DNA from: an uncultured Sandaracinus sp.
GTDB lineage: Bacteria > Myxococcota_A > Polyangia > Polyangiales > Sandaracinaceae
Length of the DNA: 53,237 nucleotides
Reading direction: 5' to 3'
Assembly: GCA_903828805.1 (NCBI GenBank)
Contig: CAIKNO010000134.1
Coordinates: forward strand, 1 to 53,237
Both the position numbers and the translations under genes were made by a program. The notes under the pieces were generated by a model that was given only the letters and a program-made list of their open reading frames with translations, ran no database searches and had not been told where the DNA came from. Positions 1 through 8,405 of this stretch are shown here, piece after piece. Position 1 is the first letter of the stretch. Every line of letters starts with the position of its first letter.

Positions 1-212
1 CCCTGCCCGTGGTCGATCGCCGGCTCCGAGGACGCTTCGCCGAAGTCGTCGAAGCCCTCGTTCTCTCCGGCAATTTCCTGCCCTGCGCCCGCCGTGGCCG
101 GGGCTGGGGCCGCACTGCTCGACGCCCCCGAGCCGCCGCAGCCCCCGAGACCCAGGACGAGGGCCCCATTGACCAAAGCTGCCCAAGTCCGCGACTGGCT
201 CGATGCGATCAC
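1..212 (-). CDS. Partial secreted lipoprotein, unknown function (3' end outside window)
   Basis: About 70 codons of a minus-strand gene are visible and the reading frame is open to the left edge. It begins at a GTG (212-210) preceded, five bases away, by a very strong Shine-Dalgarno run GAGGAGGAGG (227-218 on the minus strand), which decides the start; a second in-frame GTG at 218 overlaps that run and is less likely. The N-terminus reads as a lipoprotein signal: a hydrophobic stretch ending LVLGLGGC, then a low-complexity Ser/Ala/Pro linker and an acidic segment (EGFDDFGEASSE). The mature domain is cut off, so no function can be given. It leads the minus-strand lipoprotein cluster that extends to 3717. 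Confidence 0.65.
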   Translation of the reverse strand, partial: MIASSQSRTWAALVNGALVLGLGGCGGSGASSSAAPAPATAGAGQEIAGENEGFDDFGEASSEPAIDHGQ

Positions 213-297
213 GACCACCTCCTCCTCGCGTGTACACCGTCCGTCACCGCGATGTCGAGTCACCTCGCGCGCGCCGAGCGGGGATGAGCACGTCCGC

Positions 298-786
298 TCA
301 TCGCGGGATGGGCTCGGTGAATTCGAACGGGGTCACCAGGGCACCGTCACCGCTGCCGCCATCGGCCACCAGCGCCCCGCGCACGGTGAACGTGTCTCCG
401 CGGACGGTGGCGAGCAGGCTGAGCGGCACGTGCACCTCGAAGACGAACACGCGCTCCGCGTCCGCGTCGAGCTGCTGCGGTCCTTCGATCTGGAGCGTGG
501 CGACCTCGAGTCCGTCGAACGACAGGGTTCCCCGCACGTGTCGGATCGTGACGGCGTCCTCGTTCTCGTGGGTGACCAAGACGCGGATCTCGAACGTCGC
601 ACGGGTCGCCTCCCGGGACAGCAACCGCGCCTCGGGATTCGAGACTTCGAGAGCCCTCAGCGAGGAACTCGCAACCACCCCGCCGACCGTCGAGTCCCCG
701 TCTCGCGGCGCCGCACCGCAGCCCGACGCGAGTGCCGCGACGCACACCATCCCGCGAACCCAATCCGTGTTGCCCGTGGACCGCAT
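298..786 (-). CDS. Lipoprotein, possible LEA14/WHy-like fold
   Basis: 162 residues. The ATG at 786 has a GGAGG ribosome-binding site five bases upstream. Residues 1-22 form a lipoprotein signal with lipobox ALASGC, so the product is probably anchored in an outer or inner membrane. The mature part alternates short beta-type segments (ATFEIRVLVTHEN, GTLSFDGLEVATLQI, VFVFEVHVPLSLL, FTVRGALVADG), a pattern like bacterial LEA type 2 (WHy) lipoproteins, which carry one immunoglobulin-like beta sandwich and are thought to be stress-protective. That assignment is pattern-based and not secure. Its neighbours on both sides are also minus-strand lipoproteins. Confidence 0.7.
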   Translation of the reverse strand: MRSTGNTDWVRGMVCVAALASGCGAAPRDGDSTVGGVVASSSLRALEVSNPEARLLSREATRATFEIRVLVTHENEDAVTIRHVRGTLSFDGLEVATLQIEGPQQLDADAERVFVFEVHVPLSLLATVRGDTFTVRGALVADGGSGDGALVTPFEFTEPIPR

Positions 787-901
787 GGGACCTCCAGCGC
801 GGAGACTACCGCGGCGACGGTGTCGAATCTTCTTCCCCGCGGTCGGACGAAGTCCCTCCGCTTCGTGAACGGCGCCACCGCCCCGGCGCCGAGCGCGTCC
901 T

Positions 902-2575
902 TCAAGGCCGCGGACTGGTGAGATCGGCGGTCGGAACCGGAGGCAGTCGAAGGTCTTCGCCGCGTGGATAGACCCACATGACCGTGTTCCACCCGACCGA
1001 TCCGCGGCGCACGTCGAGGCGCTGGGAGGGATCGGAGGCCCCTTCGGGGTTCATGAGGCGGTGATCCGCCACGAACCCATCGATCAGGTAGTCCGTGAGT
1101 TCCCCTGCGTACAGGACTCCGTCGCGTGGCTTGTGGTCCCCGTGGCCGAGAACGCCCATGCGAAGATGGTACGACAAGTACCCGCCGGCCCCCCTCGGCT
1201 CGGCGGTGTCCGAGAGCACGTCCTCGTCGGAAGAATAGAGGCCGATCCGACCCGGCCGATGGCCGAAATCATCGGCAAATCCGCCGGAATGGCAGGAGTC
1301 GAGCGCAAGCACGACCGTCCCGGCACGCACCGCGTCGAGCGCGCCCACGACCTCGTCGTCGGTGAGCGGGCCGTCGATCATCTGGATCGTCTCGTCGAGA
1401 CCATCGAGCTCGGTCGTGCCGCCCGGGGCGGGCTGCGCGTTGCCGTGCCCCGACCAGAAGACCATCACGACGTCTTCCGGCTGCGCACGCGCGGCAAGCT
1501 GGCCGAGGGCCCCGAGGAACGCGCCGCGCGTGGACTGGGCGTCGGTGAGCACGATCTGCTCATCGCTTCTCTGCAGCCGGGCGGCTCGCATGGCGTCGCC
1601 GAGCAAGCGCGCATCGTCGGCGCAGCCGTACAGACGCCCTTGCGATTCGTACGCGGTGATGCCCGCGTAGAGGCCGAGGATGCGTCCGCGCCCTTCTGGC
1701 CCCGCGAACGGTCCCTGGGGTGCCGTCTGGCCGGCGGGAACGAGGACGGGCGGCCGCACCTGCGAGGAGATCCGGAACGCCCCCGCGCCAGCTGGCGCGA
1801 AGGACGTCACCGCGACTTGGTAAACGCCGGACTCCGGCACCGCGAGCACGAGCGTGCTGTCGAGCGCCCGTTCGGTGCCGTCCACTCCGAGATCGTTCGC
1901 GTCGTCGTTCGTCCACCGCTGCCCTCCGGGGCCAAGGACCGTGACGAACGTGTCGAAGGCGGCCGACGTGACCCGAAGCCGGACGACCGCGCCGCCCGGC
2001 GCTTCGAACGTGGAGAGCGCCGCCCCCGGAAGCGCGGCGTCCTGCACCGGCCCGAGCGTGCCGGCGAACGGCTGCCCCAGCGTCATTCGAGGACCCATCC
2101 CGCCCACGTCACGCGCGGTGACTTCCAGCCGGAACGGCCCCGTCTGGCCGACCGGCGCCGTGGTCACGACCAGCCGATGACGGCCCGCCGTGGCGGGGAC
2201 GACCTCGAGAAGCGCGTCGAGGGAATGCGGCAGGACGTCGTCGTTCTCGACCCGCAGCCCGTCCGGCCCCTCGAGCCGGAGCATCGGGTCGATCGCCCCC
2301 GATGGGACACGGAAGCGAACCCGCCGCCCCGCCTCGAGCGCGACTTCGAACACGCGAAGATGTCGCCCCTCCGCGTCCGTCGGATCTCCTGGAGACAGCG
2401 CGTCCTCGAGCACTCCGAATCCGATCTGCCGAGGCGCGATGACGACCGCCGAGGTGGACGCTCCGCCGTTCCGAAGAGGGTTGCGGGCCGGGAGCGAGGC
2501 CACCGCCCCCGGCATGCACCCGCCGAGCGCCAGCGCCCATCCCACGCCTGCGGCGCCCCACACCATCCCTCGCAT
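902..2575 (-). CDS. Lipoprotein orthocaspase (peptidase C14) with two PPC-like domains
   Basis: 557 residues. I start it at the ATG at 2575 because this gives a clean lipoprotein signal ending LALGGC (Cys20); a longer frame reaches 2722 but adds only Arg/Gly-rich junk overlapping the upstream gene. Residues about 75-153 and 190-271 are two similar beta-rich repeats (RVRFRVPSGAIDPMLRLEG; VVRLRVTSAAFDTFVTVLG), typical of bacterial pre-peptidase C-terminal (PPC) domains. Residues about 298-530 form a caspase-like domain with the catalytic pair visible: His377 in FWSGHG and Cys428 in LALDSCHSGGF. Family members cleave after basic residues in proteins. It starts 2 bp after the stop of the upstream lipoprotein gene, so the two are probably co-transcribed. 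Its substrate is unknown. Confidence 0.9.
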   Translation of the reverse strand: MRGMVWGAAGVGWALALGGCMPGAVASLPARNPLRNGGASTSAVVIAPRQIGFGVLEDALSPGDPTDAEGRHLRVFEVALEAGRRVRFRVPSGAIDPMLRLEGPDGLRVENDDVLPHSLDALLEVVPATAGRHRLVVTTAPVGQTGPFRLEVTARDVGGMGPRMTLGQPFAGTLGPVQDAALPGAALSTFEAPGGAVVRLRVTSAAFDTFVTVLGPGGQRWTNDDANDLGVDGTERALDSTLVLAVPESGVYQVAVTSFAPAGAGAFRISSQVRPPVLVPAGQTAPQGPFAGPEGRGRILGLYAGITAYESQGRLYGCADDARLLGDAMRAARLQRSDEQIVLTDAQSTRGAFLGALGQLAARAQPEDVVMVFWSGHGNAQPAPGGTTELDGLDETIQMIDGPLTDDEVVGALDAVRAGTVVLALDSCHSGGFADDFGHRPGRIGLYSSDEDVLSDTAEPRGAGGYLSYHLRMGVLGHGDHKPRDGVLYAGELTDYLIDGFVADHRLMNPEGASDPSQRLDVRRGSVGWNTVMWVYPRGEDLRLPPVPTADLTSPRP

Positions 2576-2577
2576 CG

Positions 2578-3717
2578 TCAACCTCCGTCTCCCACCCCCG
2601 CGTCCGCCGGGGTGCCTCCGTCGAGCCCGACGCAGAGATCGGGCAGCTCGGGCCCCGGAGCGACGCCTGCAACCCGTACGCGCGTCCCGGTGAAGCCCAC
2701 CCCGAGGCTCAACGCATTGCACTCGACGCCTGGCCCGCCGGTGCCCGGGGTCGAACGGACGTCCGCGATCCGATCCAGCTGTCCGGCGAGCAGTTCGTAG
2801 TCGCGCTCGCCTTCACACACGCCGATGTTGCGTGCGGTGGCGAGCAGGTCGTTGATGGCCCATCGTCCGGACACGCGCACCTCCTCGAGCGAGAGGCCGT
2901 CCGCCGAGAGCCGCCCGGTCGCGACCGCACCGGTGATCCGGACGAGCACGCCATTGGTTTCGGCCGCGAAGACGATGTCCACGCGATCGGGGAGGCGCGC
3001 GACGAACACGCCGTCCGCGATGTACGCGTTGTCATCCCGGATGAGCGGGCTCTCGAGCGAGCCTCGAAGGAACGCGTCGTCGCGCACCCAGAACCAGTCC
3101 CGCCCGTCCCACGCGGGACGCGCCGTCCCGGGGTTGGCCGGCACAGGGGGCGGACTGAGGTCCGCACTGCCGGGAGCGCCGAACACCGCCTGCATGATGG
3201 AGACGTCGAGGCGAGGATCGTTCGGCGTGCCGTTCCAGCCGCGGACCCGCATGATCGGAAGGCCGAGCCCGGCCTCGATCGTCGCGCGCGACTGCTCCTC
3301 CAGGCGCGGGGTCGTCAAGGCGACGAGGGGGTACAGAAGCGCCCCGAACACGTTGTCGACGCCCCCTGGGCCATCGACCGGAGGGCGACCGCCGGAGGGC
3401 GGGGTGCATTCCGCGGCGTAGGTGGGCGCCGACGTGCACGCGTCGTCGAGATCGTAGCCGTAGTTCGCCCAGCCGTCGGCCTGCGCGAGCACCACGTTCC
3501 GCAGGCCGAACGCGACCTCGACCTCGCCCGAGTCCATCGCCGCAGGGCGCGCCGGCGGATGCAGGGCAGCGCACGCGCCCGGCGCGGTCAGCAGCGCGGG
3601 GTCGTAGACCCGGCAACCGGTCATCGTCAGCATCGCCGCGACGGCGATGGCGCGAGCCCCATGAGGCCGCCCTTCGCCCGTGCTTCGCCCCCGTCCCTCG
3701 TGATTCACGCCAGTCAT
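2578..3717 (-). CDS. Secreted lipoprotein of unknown function
   Basis: 379 residues starting at the ATG at 3717. The first 35 residues form a long signal with hydrophobic AIAVAAMLTMTGC, so Cys35 should be lipidated. The mature protein contains several Cys residues (CACTSAPTYAAEC area, IGVCEGE, GVECNALS) and an Asp/Gly/Ala-rich tail (GGTPADAGVGDGG). I recognise no domain; it resembles the large single-copy lipoproteins common in myxobacteria. A TAGGCT hexamer on the minus strand (3733-3728) lies only 10 bp before the ATG, matching the -10-like element seen before other genes here. The stop codon is 2 bp from the orthocaspase start, suggesting a two-gene operon. Confidence 0.8.
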   Translation of the reverse strand: MTGVNHEGRGRSTGEGRPHGARAIAVAAMLTMTGCRVYDPALLTAPGACAALHPPARPAAMDSGEVEVAFGLRNVVLAQADGWANYGYDLDDACTSAPTYAAECTPPSGGRPPVDGPGGVDNVFGALLYPLVALTTPRLEEQSRATIEAGLGLPIMRVRGWNGTPNDPRLDVSIMQAVFGAPGSADLSPPPVPANPGTARPAWDGRDWFWVRDDAFLRGSLESPLIRDDNAYIADGVFVARLPDRVDIVFAAETNGVLVRITGAVATGRLSADGLSLEEVRVSGRWAINDLLATARNIGVCEGERDYELLAGQLDRIADVRSTPGTGGPGVECNALSLGVGFTGTRVRVAGVAPGPELPDLCVGLDGGTPADAGVGDGG

Positions 3718-3762
3718 CGCAGACCTCAGCCTATCACCGCCCCCTGGCCCCGCGCGCGAGGC

Positions 3763-5412
3763 TCAGCGTCGGTAGGGATTCAACAGGAGATCATCCTCCT
3801 GGTCGGGCGCGCTCCGTGGGCGCGACGGGCGGACCGAACGAGGGCGGGCCGGCGGTCGGACGAGGTCCACGGGCGCCGCGACCGGCGCGACGTCTCCGCC
3901 GACGCCGTCCGCGTGCCCCGGCGCCCCCGAGGCAGGCGCCCCGGTCGATGGCGCGATCGGGTCGACGCCCGGGCTCCCTGCGGACAGCGCCGGTGCCTCG
4001 GGCGCGCGGTGGGGGATGGCCTCTGCACCCTCTGCTGCGGTCGCCGGCGAGCGCTCGACGACCGGCGAGCGCTCGACGACCGGCGACCGCACCGACGCGG
4101 CGCGTCCCCCCACGGGGTCCGTGGCCGCTCGCGTGACCATCCATGCGATCACGACCGCCACCAGCCCGACGGCGCAGGCCGCGGCGATCGCGAGCCGAAC
4201 CCGAGGACTTCGGGCCCACGAGGCGTCCGAGCGCGCGTCCGCGGAAGCCGACAGGTTCGATGGAAGCGCGCCCACCGTCGCGTCCTCGTGGGCCACCGGA
4301 CGCAGGGCGCTCGGGGTGTTCGCCCCCGGGACGGGTCGCCAGGGTCCGCTCGGCTGGGAACCGCCCTCCGGGCGGGGCAGCATCCCGGAACGCAGTTCGC
4401 TGCGACCCAACGCGTCCGCCGCGGCGCGAACCCCGACCGAGCGGGCCTCCAGCGCGGGGCCGAGCCTGTCGCGCACGTGCCGGCCCACGACCCGCGGGCT
4501 CGCGGCGCCGCCGGACGCCGCCGCGGCCTGCTCGATCGCCTCGACGAAGGCATCGGCGGAAGGGAATCGATCCTCCGGTGCCCTCGCGAGGGCCCGCGCG
4601 CAGACACTGTCGAACGCCGAGGCTTCGGGCACGAACGTGGACGGGGCAGGAATCGGATCATGAAGCAGGCGATGCAGCAGCTCGCCGTTCGTGTCCGCCC
4701 GGAACAGTCGCCTTCCAACCAACGACTCCCAGAGCACGATCCCCATGCTGAACAAGTCCGAGCGCTGGTCGCCTCCGCCGCTGGCCGCCTGCTCCGGCGC
4801 CATGTAGCTGAGCTTGCCTTTGAACTGGCCATCCCGCGTCGAACTCAGCCGCACCTCGGCGCGCGCGACGCCGAAATCGGTGATCCTCGAGACGCCATCC
4901 GAGCCGACGAGGATGTTGTGCGGCGAGACGTCGCGATGGACGATTCCCAGCGGCCGACCGTCGTCGTCGCAGAGGGTGTGCGCCGCCCCGAGTCCCTCGA
5001 GGGCGTCGATGACGATCCGGGCCGCCACCGGCACCGGGAGCAGCCCGCCGGCCCGCGCCGTTTCGCGGAGCAGGATGCCGAGGTGGTCGCCCTCGATGAG
5101 CTCCATGACGAGGAAGTAGCCGTCTCCCTGCGTGTCGCTGATGTCGAGCGTGCCGACCACGTTGGGATGGCGAATCCGGGCCGCAAGGCGCGCTTCGTCG
5201 AGGAACATCGAGATGAACTCGCCGTCGTGCGCGAGGTGCGGGTGCAGCACCTTGATGGCGACGAGTCGCTCGAAGCCCGCGACCCCCTGGGCCCGGGCCA
5301 CGTACACCGTGGCCATGCCGCCGGACGCGAGTTGCGTCAGCACTTCGTACCGGCCGAGTCGGCGACCGCTCAGGTCCCGCGGGCCCGAAGGCATGGGTGC
5401 CAGCACGGTCAT
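3763..5412 (-). CDS. Transmembrane Ser/Thr protein kinase (Hanks type)
   Basis: 549 residues. The ATG at 5412 follows the upstream TPR gene stop by one base (TGA-C-ATG), so translation is probably coupled. Residues 21-295 are a complete eukaryote-like kinase domain: Gly-rich loop around LASGGMATVY, Lys54 in AIKVL, Glu73 in the C helix, HRDVSPHN with Asp161, DFG with Asp179, and SYMAPEQ in the activation segment. A Pro/Ala-rich juxtamembrane region follows, then one transmembrane helix at about 406-427, then a Pro/Ala-rich tail with a small duplicated SPVVER motif (18-bp tandem repeat near 4047-4085). There are no PASTA repeats. It phosphorylates Ser/Thr of unknown targets, possibly acting with the PP2C and FHA genes at 10.2-13.2 kb. 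Confidence 0.95.
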   Translation of the reverse strand: MTVLAPMPSGPRDLSGRRLGRYEVLTQLASGGMATVYVARAQGVAGFERLVAIKVLHPHLAHDGEFISMFLDEARLAARIRHPNVVGTLDISDTQGDGYFLVMELIEGDHLGILLRETARAGGLLPVPVAARIVIDALEGLGAAHTLCDDDGRPLGIVHRDVSPHNILVGSDGVSRITDFGVARAEVRLSSTRDGQFKGKLSYMAPEQAASGGGDQRSDLFSMGIVLWESLVGRRLFRADTNGELLHRLLHDPIPAPSTFVPEASAFDSVCARALARAPEDRFPSADAFVEAIEQAAAASGGAASPRVVGRHVRDRLGPALEARSVGVRAAADALGRSELRSGMLPRPEGGSQPSGPWRPVPGANTPSALRPVAHEDATVGALPSNLSASADARSDASWARSPRVRLAIAAACAVGLVAVVIAWMVTRAATDPVGGRAASVRSPVVERSPVVERSPATAAEGAEAIPHRAPEAPALSAGSPGVDPIAPSTGAPASGAPGHADGVGGDVAPVAAPVDLVRPPARPRSVRPSRPRSAPDQEDDLLLNPYRR

Positions 5413-5413
5413 G

Positions 5414-6427
5414 TCAATACCGCGCACCGACCAGCACGGACGCACCTTCGGCCGCGGGGACGATGGCGACCTGGGCGGGCGCGTCGGGGCCGTCCCAATC
5501 GGCGACGATCGAGAGCACCACCGCCGTCGCCGCAAGCCCGGCCGTCACGCCGATGAGAACGTCGGTACGGCTCTCTCGCGACTGGCCGTCGGCCAGCCCC
5601 GCAGCGGTCGGGTTGGCGCGGTACGCAGGGACGCCGGACAGCGTGTCCACGCCCGACCAGGTGAGCAGACCGCCCGCGACGGCCGTCGCGCCGCACGCGA
5701 CGAGGGCGAACACGGGCGAGATCCCCTCCGAAGCGGCCGCGGCCGGCGATTCGCCACGCCCCGCGGCGGGTACGACGGCGGCGACCTCGGACACCGCTGG
5801 CACAGGAACGGTCTCCGCGACGCGCGGGGCAGGGGCGTCGAAAGACACCGTCTGCACCTGTCCCTCGAGGCCCGCCACCCGGCGCTCGACCGTTCCCCCG
5901 TCGAACGTCGCGCGAAGGGTGTGGGCTGGCCCCGCGTCGACGAAGAAGGGCGCGAGCTCGATCAGGACGCCCTCGAGTTCGAGCGTGCACCGTTCGGAAC
6001 AGCTCGGCTCGATCCGCACCAGCCGTTCCGCGTGTTCCAGCGTTCGAGCCGACTGCCGCGCCGCCGCGCGATCCCTCGGGAACTGGGACGCAAGCCGGAG
6101 GGCCAGCGTCGCCGCACGGGCGTAGTCCTCCGCGTGTTCGTGGGAACGGATGGCCTGGATGAGCGCCGCGCTCGCAGGGGCCATCCGGAACGCAGTCTCG
6201 AACCACTGCGCGGCCGTCGGGTAATCCCTGGCCACCAGCGCGCGTGTCCCGCGGTCGTACGCCTCTGCCGCCGCGGCTCGATCCTCGGCGGTCCCCGTTC
6301 CAGCCGCCGTCGCATCGTCTTGCGCGCACGCGACCGACGGGGACGCCCCGGACAACGCGACGCACCACGCGAAGAGCCAGCCGACGACCCGGCGCCGCAG
6401 CGTCCGCGAGGCCCCCGGATGAACCAT
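5414..6427 (-). CDS. Exported TPR protein with PEGA-like segment, partner of adjacent kinase
   Basis: 337 residues. The start at 6427 gives a plausible signal peptide (hydrophobic VVGWLFAWCVALSGA, cleavage near VACAQ); the frame continues upstream but without a sensible N-terminus. Residues about 50-130 are helical and TPR-like (AYDRGTRALVARDYPTAAQWFETAF). A Cys pair (PSCSERCTLELEGV) opens a beta-rich segment resembling PEGA domains, and two hydrophobic helices near the C-terminus (VFALVACGATAVAGG; VLIGVTAGLAATAVVLSIV) suggest membrane anchoring. Such TPR/PEGA proteins are often encoded beside Ser/Thr kinases in myxobacteria. Here the spacing is one base. The exact role is inferred from context only. 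Confidence 0.8.
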   Translation of the reverse strand: MVHPGASRTLRRRVVGWLFAWCVALSGASPSVACAQDDATAAGTGTAEDRAAAAEAYDRGTRALVARDYPTAAQWFETAFRMAPASAALIQAIRSHEHAEDYARAATLALRLASQFPRDRAAARQSARTLEHAERLVRIEPSCSERCTLELEGVLIELAPFFVDAGPAHTLRATFDGGTVERRVAGLEGQVQTVSFDAPAPRVAETVPVPAVSEVAAVVPAAGRGESPAAAASEGISPVFALVACGATAVAGGLLTWSGVDTLSGVPAYRANPTAAGLADGQSRESRTDVLIGVTAGLAATAVVLSIVADWDGPDAPAQVAIVPAAEGASVLVGARY

Positions 6428-6636
6428 GGACGAGGGGGCGAATCGAACGGCCGCGTCACGAACGCACGCCCGCGGTGCAGCCCCCGCATGTTCTGGTTCG
6501 ATCTGCTGCACCGCGACCCCGACACAGGATGACGATGTCGGCCGCCGCCGGTCAAGCACCCACCCACCTCGGGGGCCGCTCGAGGCAGGCCATCCCCCTC
6601 GCTTCCTGCGCCATGCGGGTTTATGAATCAGGCGCC

Positions 6637-8394
6637 ATGTCCACCACCCCCGATGCGCTGCGCACACTCGTCGAGTCCTGGGCGTCCGACGATCCTGACC
6701 CGTCCACCGCCGCCGAGCTCGAGGCGCTGGTGGCCGCAGGCTCGTGGGAAGAACTCGCGGACCGGTTTGCAGGGCGGCTCGAGTTCGGCACGGCCGGGCT
6801 TCGTGGCGTCCTGGGCGGCGGTCCGAACCGGATGAATCTCGCGGTCGTCAGGGCCGCGACGGCCGGACTCTGCGCCTACCTGGAACGCACCACCGAACAC
6901 GCCCAGACCCGCGGCCTCGCCATCGGCTTCGACGGAAGGCGCATGAGCGCCGAGTTCGCCCAGGAGACGGCGCGGGTCGCACTCGGGCGGGGCTTCAAGG
7001 TCCGGTTGTTCGACGACGTCACGCCCACCCCGGTCCTCGCGTTTGCCGTGCTCGACACCGGCGCGGCGGCGGGCGTGATGGTGACGGCCAGCCACAATCC
7101 CCCGGAGTACAACGGCTTCAAGGTGTACTGGGGCAACGGCGCCCAGATCGTGCCGCCGCACGATGTCGGGATCGCCGCCGAGATCGAGCGCTGCGGAGCG
7201 CTGAAGACGATGCCCCTGCGCAGCGTGGAAGACGGCCACGAACATGGCTTGGTCGAGCACCTCGGGGCGGAGATCGAGGACCGTTACCACGCTGCGATCC
7301 AGCGGCTCCTCGTGCTGCCCGCGCCAGCGCCGCGGGACCTTCGCATCGTCTACACGGCACTCCACGGCGTCGGTGGTCGACATGTGCTGCGGGCGCTCGC
7401 GTCCGCCGGCTTCGAGGACGTGCACGCGGTCGACGCGCAGCACCAGCCGGACGGCGCGTTCCCGACCGTTCGATTTCCCAACCCCGAAGAGCACGGGGCG
7501 ATGGATCTCGTGCTGCAGCTGGCGCGTGAGCGAGAGGCCGACCTCGTCATCGCCAACGACCCCGACGCGGACCGGCTGGCGCTCGCGGTGCGGCGCGGTC
7601 CCTCGGACTACGTCCAGCTGACCGGAAACGAGGTCGGCTGCCTGCTGGCGCACCACGTGCTGGAGCACACGGCCGACATCCCGCGGCGGACGGTCCTGAG
7701 TTCGCTCGTGAGTTCTCCGATGCTCGGCGCCATCGCCCGAGCCCACGGCGCGCACTGGGAGGAGACGCTCACGGGCTTCAAGTGGATCGCCAACCGAGCC
7801 CTCGAACTCGAACGGCAGGGGCACACGTTCGTCTTCGGCTACGAGGAGGCGCTGGGCTACACGGTGGGCTCCCTCGTGCGCGACAAGGATGGCGTCAGCG
7901 CCGCCCTCGTGGCCGCCGAGCTCGCCGCCAAGTGCAAGGCCCGAGGGCGCACGCTGCTCGATGAGCTCGAACTCTGCGCGCGACGCTATGGACTCTATCT
8001 GTCGCGGCAGGTGGCGGTGACGATGAAGGGAAGCGACGGAGCCGCACGGATCCAGAGGATCATGGCCGGCGTGCGCAGCCATCCTCCCGACGCCATCGGA
8101 ACCCACGCCGTCCTCGCGGTCCAGGACCTTCTCGTCGGCGAGCGACGCGTCCGGTCGGGCACCATCGAGAAGCTCGCATTGCCCCCGAGCAACGTCCTCG
8201 CGCTCGAACTCGACGGGGGCCACCGCGTGATGCTGCGCCCGAGCGGAACCGAGCCGAAGATCAAGTATTACTTCGACTTCCGCGAGACGATCGCCGGGGA
8301 CGAGGCGGTCGCTTCCGCCCGAGGACGGGCGGAGCGCGTGCTCGACGGGCTCGTCCGGTCCTTCGTCGACCTCGTCGGCGCTCTGCCGCAGTAG
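6637..8394 (+). CDS. pgcA: Phospho-sugar mutase (phosphoglucomutase/phosphomannomutase family)
   Basis: 585 residues, the usual length of the PgcA/PGM2 branch of alpha-D-phosphohexomutases, cytoplasmic enzymes that interconvert hexose 1- and 6-phosphates. All four family motifs are visible: the phosphoserine loop TASHNPPEYNG (Ser152), the metal loop DPDADR (308-313), the sugar-binding loop GYEEALGY (401-408) and the phosphate-binding RPSGTEPKIKYY near residue 535. The ATG at 6637 is chosen because the homologous N-terminus (LEFGTAGLRG) lies at the expected distance. A TATGAA hexamer at 6622-6627 sits 9 bp before it and no Shine-Dalgarno is evident, so a leaderless start is possible. The substrate (glucose or mannose phosphate) cannot be decided from motifs. 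Confidence 0.95.
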   Translation: MSTTPDALRTLVESWASDDPDPSTAAELEALVAAGSWEELADRFAGRLEFGTAGLRGVLGGGPNRMNLAVVRAATAGLCAYLERTTEHAQTRGLAIGFDGRRMSAEFAQETARVALGRGFKVRLFDDVTPTPVLAFAVLDTGAAAGVMVTASHNPPEYNGFKVYWGNGAQIVPPHDVGIAAEIERCGALKTMPLRSVEDGHEHGLVEHLGAEIEDRYHAAIQRLLVLPAPAPRDLRIVYTALHGVGGRHVLRALASAGFEDVHAVDAQHQPDGAFPTVRFPNPEEHGAMDLVLQLAREREADLVIANDPDADRLALAVRRGPSDYVQLTGNEVGCLLAHHVLEHTADIPRRTVLSSLVSSPMLGAIARAHGAHWEETLTGFKWIANRALELERQGHTFVFGYEEALGYTVGSLVRDKDGVSAALVAAELAAKCKARGRTLLDELELCARRYGLYLSRQVAVTMKGSDGAARIQRIMAGVRSHPPDAIGTHAVLAVQDLLVGERRVRSGTIEKLALPPSNVLALELDGGHRVMLRPSGTEPKIKYYFDFRETIAGDEAVASARGRAERVLDGLVRSFVDLVGALPQ

Positions 8395-8405
8395 GATAGT
8401 CCCCG

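Noticed and set aside
2576-2722. N-terminal extension of the orthocaspase
   Set aside because: It overlaps the upstream lipoprotein gene in another frame, is Arg/Gly-rich, and would bury a perfect lipoprotein signal inside the protein.
1061-2800. A 579-codon plus-strand frame over the orthocaspase
   Set aside because: Arg/His-rich without recognisable domain; the opposite strand has the caspase dyad and PPC repeats.
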